In this document: positions 22,596 to 29,584 of the stretch, one piece after another
How positions within the stretch are numbered: position 1 is the stretch's first letter
How the letters are laid out: the number at the start of each line of letters is the position of its first letter
IMG/VR virus record: IMGVR_UViG_3300002835_000794
Span: 1-29,584 of that record
From: a virus
Length of the DNA: 29,584 bases
Reading direction: 5' to 3' (one strand)
Made by a program: the position numbers and the translations under genes
Notes under the pieces: generated by a model
What the model saw: the letters and a program-made list of their open reading frames with translations, nothing else
Database searches by the model: none
What the model was told of the DNA's origin: nothing

Positions 22596-23468
22596 CTAGA
22601 TTTCCTTTTTTTCTCCTCCTTTAGTTAAATAAGTTTTTACTAGTTTTTCAGTATCTTCATCATCTAAAAATTCTTTCATCTTATCTATATTTCTAGGGTC
22701 ATCATCAGAAAAACCTATATTTGGTAGTATTTCATTGTTTTCTACATCATTTTTGAAAAATGCTTTTTCACCTATTTCTTGAGCCATTTCTTTACAGTAA
22801 GATATAAACTCCCTCATCGCTTTGATTTTCCCCTCTTCAGGATTAGTCGCAGACCCCTCACCGAAAGACACAGGATAAAATCTACAAAGGTCCAAATACT
22901 CACGTAATTCTTTTGGTGTCAGAGCCTTTGCTTTGTTTTCACCAGTAACTTCATTACCAATATTTCTATATCTATAAAGGTTTTCAGCTAATGTTCTACT
23001 ATTAAGACCATTCTTATTAGCCATTATTAAATTATAAACACCTTCTTTTAAAGTCTTTGGGTTGTGACCTCTTGCTGTGATGATTGAAAAAATGGAACCT
23101 CCATTAATACACTCAACAAAATCATTCCAAGATGGTCCAACAGACGCAACCATTGCATCCAATACGAATCTCTTATCACCTTTAACTCCAAAATTTCTAA
23201 ATGGGTCTGGTGCAAAATCTACAACAGTAGTTCCCTTATAACTAAAAGGTTCTTTTCCTATTTGGTGTCTGTGGTCTGCAAAGTCTTCAGTAGACATCGG
23301 TACTTCTTCGTCGTTTTCACTAAGAACTATGATTGATGTCGGCATAAACATTATATTATCATCCCAATCAAATGCATAGTATTTCGTGTCGGGGTTACCT
23401 TCTTCATTAAACCCTTCATTCAATCTTTTGACTCTTATGAAATCTTCTATAACTTTTTTAATTCTCAT
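22596..23468 (-). CDS. HAD-superfamily phosphatase-like protein
   Basis: 290-residue probable hydrolase. HAD motif I is YYAFDWDDNI with nucleophile D34 and acid/base D36; motif II is SIITARGH with T131; K213 in EEGKIKAMREF may be motif III; motif IV is IGFSDDDPRNIDKM, D255-D257. A cap-like insertion (about 45-125) and a mostly helical region (140-200) lie between. Members with ITARG and DDDPRN patterns include the phosphatase domain of phage polynucleotide kinase/3'-phosphatases, but no kinase P-loop is present, so this would be a stand-alone phosphatase. The substrate is unknown; nucleic-acid 3'-phosphates are one guess. It sits between sheath and tube genes, which in T4 are adjacent, and is coupled by one-base overlap to the small gene upstream. 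It may be an inserted accessory gene. Confidence 0.75.
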   Translation of the reverse strand: MRIKKVIEDFIRVKRLNEGFNEEGNPDTKYYAFDWDDNIMFMPTSIIVLSENDEEVPMSTEDFADHRHQIGKEPFSYKGTTVVDFAPDPFRNFGVKGDKRFVLDAMVASVGPSWNDFVECINGGSIFSIITARGHNPKTLKEGVYNLIMANKNGLNSRTLAENLYRYRNIGNEVTGENKAKALTPKELREYLDLCRFYPVSFGEGSATNPEEGKIKAMREFISYCKEMAQEIGEKAFFKNDVENNEILPNIGFSDDDPRNIDKMKEFLDDEDTEKLVKTYLTKGGEKKEI

Positions 23469-23605
23469 TATTTTTTAAGTTTTTCTAAAAGTTTTTCTAA
23501 TTGTGATTCTGTAATGATAATATTTTGTTTTTTATCAGCAAAAGTTTGTTTTCCTTTAGTGTTATATCCTAAAGATTCTTTGATTAATTTTTTTTCTATT
23601 TTCAT
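23468..23605 (-). CDS. Small basic hypothetical protein coupled to HAD phosphatase
   Basis: 45 residues, starting MKIEKKLIKESLGYNTKGKQ and ending in a helix ITESQLEKLLEKLKK. It is highly lysine-rich and looks like a short strand followed by a helix. The ITESQL... pattern resembles the short terminal helices often seen at protein ends in this phage type. The stop codon overlaps the HAD gene start by one base (TAATG), so the pair is coupled. It starts just past the sheath gene terminator. Function unknown; possible HAD partner or simple leader peptide. Confidence 0.6.
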   Translation of the reverse strand: MKIEKKLIKESLGYNTKGKQTFADKKQNIIITESQLEKLLEKLKK

Positions 23606-23628
23606 AGTTTTATGTGTTAAATAATTTA

Positions 23629-23650
23629 TGGGGGATATTTCTACCCCCCA
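23629..23650 (-). terminator. Likely terminator after tail sheath gene
   Basis: TGGGGG/CCCCCA inverted repeat (23629-23634 with 23645-23650) with a ten-base loop, 14 bases past the sheath stop. On the minus strand only TAAATTATTTA follows, not a pure T-run, so termination may be partial and allow read-through to the HAD gene. Confidence 0.6.
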
Positions 23651-23663
23651 CTCATTTTATTTT

Positions 23664-26600
23664 TTAGATATTGTCAAAAGACGCGCCTGTTGGTGTAATG
23701 ACAAACTCGATGTCGATGTATTCTAACGCTCTTGTTGGCTTCAAGAAGATTTTACCTGTCAATGTATTTGAATCTAAATCTTCAGGTGTGTTAGATACTT
23801 GAACTCTAAAGTCAATCAAACCCCTATCTCTTCTAATTTGGTCTAAGATTGGGTTAACTGAATCCAAGAAGTCTTGTCTTACTTTGTTATCGTTTTGTTC
23901 GAACAACAATCTGATGGCTACCGCTGAAATCAATTTACGTGCTTGTAGTAACAATCTTCTTACGTTGATTCTGTCAAGTGCAGATTCTCTAACTTGCATT
24001 GTTTTGTTACCCCAAATCACTGTACCCACATCAGAGAAAGTTGCAATTGGGTTGATTCTACCTTTGTATAATACATCTCTATCTTCTTGTGTCAACTTAC
24101 GTCTTGCTCTAATAGCATTTACCAAACCTCTTGTGTAACCCGCTGATGCGAACCAAGGGAACGCTATGTTATCAGTTAACGCTAAGTTTCTAACAACTTC
24201 TGAAGTTGCTGGAATATAAATTTGTGTGTTATTAACTGTATCTCTTGTTAAAATCCAAGGATAGTAAGTTGCTGTGTAATTTGAATCTATACCTGTTGTA
24301 TCTAAATTATCTACCGCCTCTTGTGGGTAAATTAAACCTTCAGAGATGTCTTGGTAAGATGGTAAGAACATATTAAAGTCAGGTGTTGTTGCAATGTAAA
24401 TTGAATCTGCTCTATCTGTTTCAATCATATCAATAGCATCTTCAACCAAGTTTGAGTTATTAACATAATCAATACCAGGTGTTGCAAATACGTTGATGTT
24501 TGTTGATTCAGGGTTTGCAAAAGTTGATTGACCCCATTTGTATGCGTAGTAGTCAGTATTAGCCCAAGTTTCTTGGTTAGGTCCTGAAATTTGTTTGAAC
24601 GCCCCCCATCCTGTTGCTGTTGGGAATGTTACTGAACTTGCTGCCCCAAATTTAAATCCTGTTTGACCTAATGCGAATGTGTCACTATTAGTTCTATATT
24701 CTCTATAGATATCCCAACCATCAAATCCACCATATGCTAATAAAGTAAATTTACGTGAAATTAAATTGTAGTATGGATTAGTATTATCACTAGGTTCAGA
24801 ATTAAATGACCCCGCACCTACTTCAAATGCCGATTGACCTGAAGTTACATATGAACTTGATACCGTTACAACAGTAGCTCCGCTATCCATGTGGAATCCT
24901 TTAGTTAAATAACCCCAAGATGGTCCTGTTGTATCAGTAGCGATATTATTTGGTATTTGTTTTCCTTTATATTGAAAGAAGTCGTAGTCAAAACCTGATA
25001 TATTAGATATACCTAAGTATGCTCTTCTTTTATTTTCACCACTTGAGATAACTGGGTTATCACCTCCACTCGTCGAACCAAATGGTGGGTTATAGATAAC
25101 TTCACCTGCTGTGTAGTATTTAGTTTTGTAAGGTACAAATGGTGGAGTTGCGTTAGCATATTGTCTCATAATGTAACCCTCAAATCCACAAGGTAGTGCG
25201 TTTGTAGGAGCTTCATCACTCATTTCTAACATTATATATTTAGACTTAACTTCATATTCACCGTTAGATGTTCCAATTTTATTAGCAACATAATTATTTT
25301 GAGTTGGGTCCAATGAACAATTTGTAAAACTTTCTAAAACTCTAACATTTTGGTCGTTATCAAAAAAGTCTCTTACAAACACATCAAATGTTCCATTAGC
25401 AAATGATACATTTCCGATTGAAAGTTTAACGTATGTGTTAGCAGAATTACCGTCAGAAATAAGAACAAATTTAAATAATTTATAAACTGTATTACCTCTT
25501 AACTCAGATACAACAAAAGGTGTTTCTGGAGTTTGGAATTGTTCTAAATAGAATGCAATTGATTCTGTAGTTGGTGAATATCTAACACCAGGTAAATCAA
25601 CTAATTCACAATATAAACCTCTAATTTGACCTGCTCTATATCCTGTTTGTAAAAGTGCGGGATATGTCTCTTCGATAAATAAAGGAACTTCAGTTCTGTT
25701 TTTACCAAAATTAGTTGCTCCAAATACATTACGTAAATAATTTTTAGATGTCGATAACATAGAAGTTTCAAAAGAGAAATCATTACCGTCATATGTCACA
25801 CCACTAATTTGGAATGTTTCATAAGGGTTTTTAGTTACTGCCGAGTAAGCTCCCGTACAATTCATAGTAACGTCAGTTAAACCTGATACTTGATAGGAAG
25901 GTCCTTTTATTGTACTACTATATGTAGACACCCCTCTTGACCTTAAAGTTGCAACAACCATATCATCGTATGTTGTGTAAGGTGCCCCTGAATAAGATGT
26001 AGTAAAGAAACTTACTGAACCTGAATATACACCTGTTGATGAACTACCTGATATTGTTGACATAGTTGCCCCCATACCTTGTCCAAAATATGTGTTAACG
26101 TCATTTGTACCTTGATAGTAATTAAATAACCCATAATACCATGAGTCATTTACTGTTTGAGCACTTAATGATGATGCTGTTGCTCCCGTTATATTTCCAA
26201 CACCAAAGTTTTCACTGTAAGATGTTACTACACCAGTACCATTTAATGTTACACCGGTTGTACTAGTAAATGTTGATGCGGTTACTGTCCCCCAGAATAC
26301 TGAAGTTGAACCTGAAGTTGCGGCACTTGTAGAGTAAAGATTTATTTGACTGGAAATATAAGTTTGTAAATCTGATGCTATTGTTGAGGTTCCCCCATTA
26401 AATTCCGTGTAAGGTAAATAAAAATTACCATTAACATTAAGTGTTGATGGGACTGACAATAATGTTACGGTTCCTCCTGTATTTCCTGAGAATAATACAG
26501 TAACAGGTCCTGTTGTTCCAGTTACTTGTATAGTTGCGGGGTTAACGTTACCTATTGTTACAATAGACCAAGATGGTCCAGCGTCGTAACCTGATAAACC

Positions 26601-26891
26601 TAAGACTCTTGTCACAAATAATTGATTTGATTGTGATAAGTAAGATTTAGCAATATATGCCAATTCGTATTTTGGAATTTGTGTATTAACAAATTTTTCA
26701 GGACTTGTTCCTCCAAAATAAGTTTGGAACTCGTCAAAATTTGTTATAAAAATAGGTTCAAATGCGGGTCCTTGTAGGGTTTCACCTACTACACCTAAAG
26801 TAGTTACACCAACACTCTGAGCCACAAACGTTAAGTCTCTTTCTGATGTGTAAACACCTGGAGAAACGAAAACCTTATTAGATGATGCCAT
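23664..26891 (-). CDS. Tail sheath protein, T4 gp18-like, enlarged
   Basis: Contractile sheath subunit. 1075 residues compared with 659 in T4. The N-terminus is typical: VSPGVYTSERDLTFVAQSVG, then GVVGETLQGPAFEPIFITNF and FQTYFGG. The C-terminal conserved part (about 925-1072) holds RKLTQEDRDVLYKGRINPIA, VIWGNKTMQ, ALDRINVRRLL and the last strand IDIEFVITPTGASF; this is the region that links subunits into the contractile mesh. The extra length lies mainly at about 105-320, rich in Ser, Thr, Gly and Val, with many predicted beta strands, and in a second variable block (about 560-830). These are the surface-exposed protrusion domains in sheath proteins. A motif resembling a late promoter lies 33 bases before the start. 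The gene is the first of a transcript ending at a hairpin near 23640. Confidence 0.93.
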   Translation of the reverse strand: MASSNKVFVSPGVYTSERDLTFVAQSVGVTTLGVVGETLQGPAFEPIFITNFDEFQTYFGGTSPEKFVNTQIPKYELAYIAKSYLSQSNQLFVTRVLGLSGYDAGPSWSIVTIGNVNPATIQVTGTTGPVTVLFSGNTGGTVTLLSVPSTLNVNGNFYLPYTEFNGGTSTIASDLQTYISSQINLYSTSAATSGSTSVFWGTVTASTFTSTTGVTLNGTGVVTSYSENFGVGNITGATASSLSAQTVNDSWYYGLFNYYQGTNDVNTYFGQGMGATMSTISGSSSTGVYSGSVSFFTTSYSGAPYTTYDDMVVATLRSRGVSTYSSTIKGPSYQVSGLTDVTMNCTGAYSAVTKNPYETFQISGVTYDGNDFSFETSMLSTSKNYLRNVFGATNFGKNRTEVPLFIEETYPALLQTGYRAGQIRGLYCELVDLPGVRYSPTTESIAFYLEQFQTPETPFVVSELRGNTVYKLFKFVLISDGNSANTYVKLSIGNVSFANGTFDVFVRDFFDNDQNVRVLESFTNCSLDPTQNNYVANKIGTSNGEYEVKSKYIMLEMSDEAPTNALPCGFEGYIMRQYANATPPFVPYKTKYYTAGEVIYNPPFGSTSGGDNPVISSGENKRRAYLGISNISGFDYDFFQYKGKQIPNNIATDTTGPSWGYLTKGFHMDSGATVVTVSSSYVTSGQSAFEVGAGSFNSEPSDNTNPYYNLISRKFTLLAYGGFDGWDIYREYRTNSDTFALGQTGFKFGAASSVTFPTATGWGAFKQISGPNQETWANTDYYAYKWGQSTFANPESTNINVFATPGIDYVNNSNLVEDAIDMIETDRADSIYIATTPDFNMFLPSYQDISEGLIYPQEAVDNLDTTGIDSNYTATYYPWILTRDTVNNTQIYIPATSEVVRNLALTDNIAFPWFASAGYTRGLVNAIRARRKLTQEDRDVLYKGRINPIATFSDVGTVIWGNKTMQVRESALDRINVRRLLLQARKLISAVAIRLLFEQNDNKVRQDFLDSVNPILDQIRRDRGLIDFRVQVSNTPEDLDSNTLTGKIFLKPTRALEYIDIEFVITPTGASFDNI

Positions 26892-26924
26892 GTCAATAAA
26901 AGTATTTTAAATTTATTTTTTATA

Positions 26925-26932
26925 TATAAATA
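26925..26932 (-). promoter_or_regulatory. Late-promoter-like TATTTATA motif before sheath gene
   Basis: Exact TATTTATA on the minus strand in CGATGTATTTATATATAAAA, 33 bases before the sheath ATG. It sits in the 123-base divergent gap between the sheath gene and the plus-strand ribbon-helix-helix gene. Confidence 0.5.
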
Positions 26933-27014
26933 CATCGCCAAATAACAAAAAACTTTACATTCCTATAATATTTATTAGGGAGTAAGAATAAATTCTGCCT
27001 TTTTTCTACCTACT

Positions 27015-27176
27015 ATGAAAAAACCTGTTAAGAAAATAAAAAACCTAAAAATTGATTCAGAAATACACAATCAGTTAAAAAAATATTGTGATAAAAACGG
27101 TTTAAAAATTTACAAGTTTTTAGAAAAGTTAATTATGGAAAATTGTAAAGAAACAAAAGATATCTACGGAGAGTAG
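27015..27176 (+). CDS. Small ribbon-helix-helix-like protein
   Basis: 53 residues on the opposite strand to all its neighbours: a basic N-terminus (MKKPVKKIKN), a short strand LKIDSEI, a first helix HNQLKKYCDKNG, and a second helix LKIYKFLEKLIMENC. This strand-helix-helix order and spacing match Arc/MetJ-type ribbon-helix-helix proteins, where the strand inserts in the DNA major groove and two chains form the DNA-binding unit. It is divergent to the sheath gene and ends at the base immediately before the stop codon of the gp15-like gene (tail to tail, no gap). It could be a repressor or activator of the adjacent late promoter, but no operator was identified. A TATAAT-like box lies at 26964-26969, about 46 bases before the start, without a matching -35. 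Confidence 0.7.
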   Translation: MKKPVKKIKNLKIDSEIHNQLKKYCDKNGLKIYKFLEKLIMENCKETKDIYGE

Positions 27177-28217
27177 TTAAACCAAATAAGCTACTGTTTT
27201 TATTTTAGATTCTAAAATTAAATTTGATTTGGTCACAACGATTAAAAAAGTGTCCCCATCATTTATTTGTATTGTTGTTAAACCACTACCTACATAGTTT
27301 GAATTTAAATAGATGTCATAAGAACTTATGTTTTCAATTTCAGTAACTTTTAAATCTACGGTGTATCTAAATGTTTCAGTTAATTGATTGTTTCCTGCAA
27401 CAAACAATAAATCTAAATCAAAATTGTCAGGTCTTGGTGGTTCTATTTTAACTCGTTTAGAAGAAGTTCTAGTTTCAGTTTCAAATAAAGACACTTGTCT
27501 TGTAATTGCGGGTGACACTTTAAATTCGGCTTCATCTATTAACAGACCTTTCATAATAAAGGTATAATTGGCGATGTAATACTTTCTTTTTTCTAATTCT
27601 TTAACAGACTCATCGGCAACACCTTCCATAACAATTGGAATATAGTGACCTTTGATTTGTGTGTAAGCCTGTTTTGATGTAAAAGTTTGCATTATAATTT
27701 TATTGAACTCATTAAGTTCACGCATCCTATTACAAAATAATTTTACATTGTAAGTTATATCAACAGGAATTGGTTGGGGTATCGTGTAAACATCAGCACC
27801 TTTTCTTTGACCATCCCAAGTTGGAACAGTGTAATAAAAGAATTGCCTTCTATTTGGTATGTTTGCTGCACCTCCTTGAAAAGTTCCATATTTAACTTCA
27901 GGTGTTCTTACCGTCGCAATAAAAGGTAATGAAATGTTTTTATCTAAATCTTGAAAGTTCCAAGTCTCAGTAAATTGAGACCAGTTTTGAGTTGTTATAA
28001 TTTTATCAACGGTTGGTACTGTTTTTTCTGTTACAACCAATTTTAGTCTTTCTTTAACAAAATCCAACATACCCAAATCTAAATCGGCATGTAACACACC
28101 TTTAGGTAAAAAAGTTCCATAGTCAGTAATGTCGTCCAACATTTCTTGTCGTCTTTCTCTACCTACTTTTTCAGGTATTAATGGTAAATTTTTTTTAACT
28201 TTTGATGGTAATGCCAT
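27177..28217 (-). CDS. Tail sheath stabilizer/completion protein, probably T4 gp15-like
   Basis: 346 residues; T4 gp15 is 272. The matching part is the centre: YTIPQPIPVDITYNVKLFCN resembles the 'P-I---YE-SIFTRYEDD' strand of gp15, followed by a helix (MRELNEFNKIIMQTFTSKQA), IKGHYIPIVMEGVADES, and a RKYYIANYTFIMKGLL strand like the 'RRIEWSLTFEVNGW' of gp15. This protein caps the head-proximal end of the tail before head joining. The extra C-terminal ~90 residues (after about 255) form a separate beta-rich segment (VDLKVTEIENISSYDIYLNS, IQINDGDTFLIVVTK) that looks like a small added beta domain. It is two bases downstream of the neck-like gene and upstream of the sheath gene, the same relative order as T4 genes 14, 15, 18. 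Another neck or tail-terminator family is possible. Confidence 0.6.
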   Translation of the reverse strand: MALPSKVKKNLPLIPEKVGRERRQEMLDDITDYGTFLPKGVLHADLDLGMLDFVKERLKLVVTEKTVPTVDKIITTQNWSQFTETWNFQDLDKNISLPFIATVRTPEVKYGTFQGGAANIPNRRQFFYYTVPTWDGQRKGADVYTIPQPIPVDITYNVKLFCNRMRELNEFNKIIMQTFTSKQAYTQIKGHYIPIVMEGVADESVKELEKRKYYIANYTFIMKGLLIDEAEFKVSPAITRQVSLFETETRTSSKRVKIEPPRPDNFDLDLLFVAGNNQLTETFRYTVDLKVTEIENISSYDIYLNSNYVGSGLTTIQINDGDTFLIVVTKSNLILESKIKTVAYLV

Positions 28218-28219
28218 TA

Positions 28220-28735
28220 TTATAATCCTTTAAATTCATTGTCTGTGACAGGAGAAGCCAATATGGAACGATAGAAAGGTTTATACCCCCCGTATGTATG
28301 TTTATTATCACTTAACACACGACCATCATTCACAACAGTATAGTATCTAACTCTATCTTCTGTTTCATAATAACCAATATAGTCTCCAAAATTAATATCA
28401 ATATCCAACTCCTCAAGTTGTTTTTGATAAACACCAACTTTAAGATTTCCAGGTTCTGATTGTGATAATCTTGATGACCCGTAATCAACATTAGTTGAAG
28501 CTTCAATTTGAACATACCCCTTAAACTCAATAGGTGGTAAGAATTGAATTCCGTCTTCTAATGTTTCACCGTACACATCATCACTAATAGTTCTTTGTCT
28601 ATCGATGCGGTATAAAACAAGGGTAAAATTCATATCTCCACCTAACCATTCGTCGCCTATAGAAATATCTAAGTTAAAGTCTTCTTCAGAGAAAAACTTA
28701 TTAAGTCTGGTTATTGGAACTCTATTATCTGCCAT
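28220..28735 (-). CDS. Putative neck / head-tail connector protein
   Basis: 171 residues; family not clearly recognised. It has an acidic N-terminal segment (LNKFFSEEDFNLDISIGDEW), strand-rich middle (MNFTLVLYRIDRQRTISDDV, GIQFLPPIEFKGYVQI) and a C-terminal beta domain (INFGDYIGYYETEDRVRYYT) ending in FYRSILASPV. The 'DDVYGET-----F-PPIEF-GYV' stretch loosely recalls neck protein gp14-type sequences. Placement directly upstream (two bases) of the gp15-like gene and as the first gene of the late block favours a head-completion or neck function. No catalytic motif is visible. Confidence 0.5.
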   Translation of the reverse strand: MADNRVPITRLNKFFSEEDFNLDISIGDEWLGGDMNFTLVLYRIDRQRTISDDVYGETLEDGIQFLPPIEFKGYVQIEASTNVDYGSSRLSQSEPGNLKVGVYQKQLEELDIDINFGDYIGYYETEDRVRYYTVVNDGRVLSDNKHTYGGYKPFYRSILASPVTDNEFKGL

Positions 28736-28738
28736 ACC

Positions 28739-28746
28739 TATAAATA
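28739..28746. promoter_or_regulatory. TATAAATA/TATTTATA motif in divergent gap
   Basis: TATAAATA on the plus strand (TATTTATA on the minus), in the 55-base gap between the neck-like gene and the SNF2 gene. On the minus strand only three bases separate it from the ATG, so if it drives that gene the mRNA would be nearly leaderless. On the plus strand, where it equals the T4 late consensus, it is 44 bases before the SNF2 start. Orientation is therefore uncertain. Confidence 0.35.
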
Positions 28747-28790
28747 CTTTGATTGATTTTTTGTTTAATTTTATTATATTATATTATATC

Positions 28791-29584
28791 ATGGAAGATT
28801 TTGTGCCTAAAACACCCGAATCAAAAGCCCTTTTAATATTAGACGATTATGAAGGGTCAAATAACTACATCCTTAATTTAAAACACAAAAAACAAAATAG
28901 TAAGTCTTTTGTACCTACAAGACCTCAGGCGGATTACATCAATAATTATCACACCCTACAACCAAAAGTTGCTAAAAAATGGGTCAAGTTAGACTCTTAT
29001 TTTGGTAAAAAACTGATGGAAGATAAGATGTATACCAAAGAACCATCAGAAATTTATGTCGAGAAGTTGTTAGTTGAAAAGGATAAGGCTTATCATATTT
29101 GGGGTAAAATCTTTTCGGGAGAAACTTTACACGACTTTTGGATGCCAAAATCTGCATTACTAAAAGATAACGAAGTCAAAAACATTTCTATCGATTATGA
29201 AAAATATACCCATAGACCACCTATGGAACACCAAAAAGAAGCAATTGAGAAACTTGTAAAAAATAAAAAGTTTATTTTGGCGGATGATATGGGTCTTGGT
29301 AAAACTACATCAACAATCATCGCAGCTTTAGAAACGGGAGCCAAAAAAGTTTTGATTGTGTGTCCAGCATCTTTAAAAATAAATTGGGAAAGGGAGATTG
29401 CAAATTATTCAGATAGAACCGTATATATTGCAGAAGGTAAGAAATTTTCAGATGAACATGATTTTGTTATTGTTAACTACGACATCTTAAAAAATTTCCA
29501 TGACGCTAAAGAAACCGAAAAGTCAGAAATAATGAAAATTAATTTTGATTTGGTAATCATGGATGAGGCACATATGATTTCTAA
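28791..29584 (+). CDS. SNF2-family DNA helicase/translocase (C-terminus outside window)
   Basis: Superfamily 2 ATPase that would translocate on duplex DNA. The open frame starts at ATG 28791 (MEDFVPKTPESKALLILDDY) and runs off the window after 264 residues; the second RecA lobe is missing. An N-terminal region (1-145) carries no clear domain. The ATPase lobe begins with the Q-motif-like PPMEHQKEAIEKL. Motif I is LADDMGLGKTTST (K171), Ia is VLIVCPASLKINWEREI, and motif II DEAH is at residues 258-261. The MGLGKT and 'CPASL--NW--EI' pattern is diagnostic for SNF2/Rad54-like proteins, including SMARCAL1-like annealing helicases found in phages. It diverges from the late block across a 55-base gap. 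A repair, annealing or fork-remodelling role similar to T4 UvsW is possible, but UvsW belongs to a different subfamily. Confidence 0.9.
   Translation, partial: MEDFVPKTPESKALLILDDYEGSNNYILNLKHKKQNSKSFVPTRPQADYINNYHTLQPKVAKKWVKLDSYFGKKLMEDKMYTKEPSEIYVEKLLVEKDKAYHIWGKIFSGETLHDFWMPKSALLKDNEVKNISIDYEKYTHRPPMEHQKEAIEKLVKNKKFILADDMGLGKTTSTIIAALETGAKKVLIVCPASLKINWEREIANYSDRTVYIAEGKKFSDEHDFVIVNYDILKNFHDAKETEKSEIMKINFDLVIMDEAHMIS

Noticed and set aside
26955-26970. TTTACA and TATAAT close together before the ribbon-helix-helix gene, like a sigma-70 promoter
   Set aside because: Spacing is only four bases instead of about 17, so it is not a usable -35/-10 pair.

Overview
The window is a stretch of an AT-rich, T4-like contractile-tailed phage (Caudoviricetes, myovirus morphology). 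Recognisable T4-type proteins are a DnaB-family helicase (gp41-like), RNase H/FEN nuclease, UvsX, gp32, tail tube (gp19), tail sheath (gp18), a gp26-like baseplate/chaperone protein, a tape measure (gp29-like), a gp53-like wedge protein, and probable gp15-like and neck proteins. A Bacteroidota host is likely: the promoter of the gp32 gene exactly fits the Bacteroidota primary-sigma consensus (TTTG, 19 bases, TAnnTTTG), Shine-Dalgarno sequences are generally absent, and the leaders are A/T-rich. No tRNA, rRNA, CRISPR, integrase or insertion sequence was seen.

Layout. Almost everything is on the minus strand, so transcription runs from high to low coordinates. At the right edge a plus-strand SNF2-type helicase (28791 to the end, truncated by the window) diverges from the late block. 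The late block then reads: putative neck protein, gp15-like sheath-completion protein, (one small plus-strand ribbon-helix-helix protein), enlarged sheath, a 45-residue protein, a HAD-type phosphatase, tail tube, gp26-like protein with a frameshift extension, tape measure, a 2034-residue baseplate protein, gp53-like LysM protein, a 2321-residue baseplate hub-like protein and two small or medium unknowns. A terminator near 4780 closes this block. The replication block follows: gp32 on its own promoter and terminator, a 73-residue protein, UvsX, RNase H, a 150-residue unknown, and the replicative helicase, whose C-terminus lies beyond position 1.

How they fit together. The low-coordinate genes supply a T4-type replisome and recombination core: helicase, primer-removing nuclease, strand-exchange protein and single-strand binding protein. 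The middle and right genes build the contractile tail, in the order neck, sheath, tube, tail chaperones, tape measure, baseplate. The tape measure is almost the same length as T4 gp29, so a tail of about 100 nm is expected. The baseplate is where this phage departs most from T4: two proteins of more than 2000 residues flank a small gp53-like protein in overlapping reading frames. They carry N-terminal repeats, an OmpA-like domain, a Thr-flanked Cys domain and a possibly inactive glucosaminidase-like domain.

Regulation. A TATTTATA-type motif (minus strand) recurs just upstream of most late genes and may be the late promoter, while gp32 has a host-type promoter. Rho-independent terminators are visible after the late block, gp32, the tail tube gene and (weaker) the sheath gene. 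No gene-free stretch exceeds about 125 bases.
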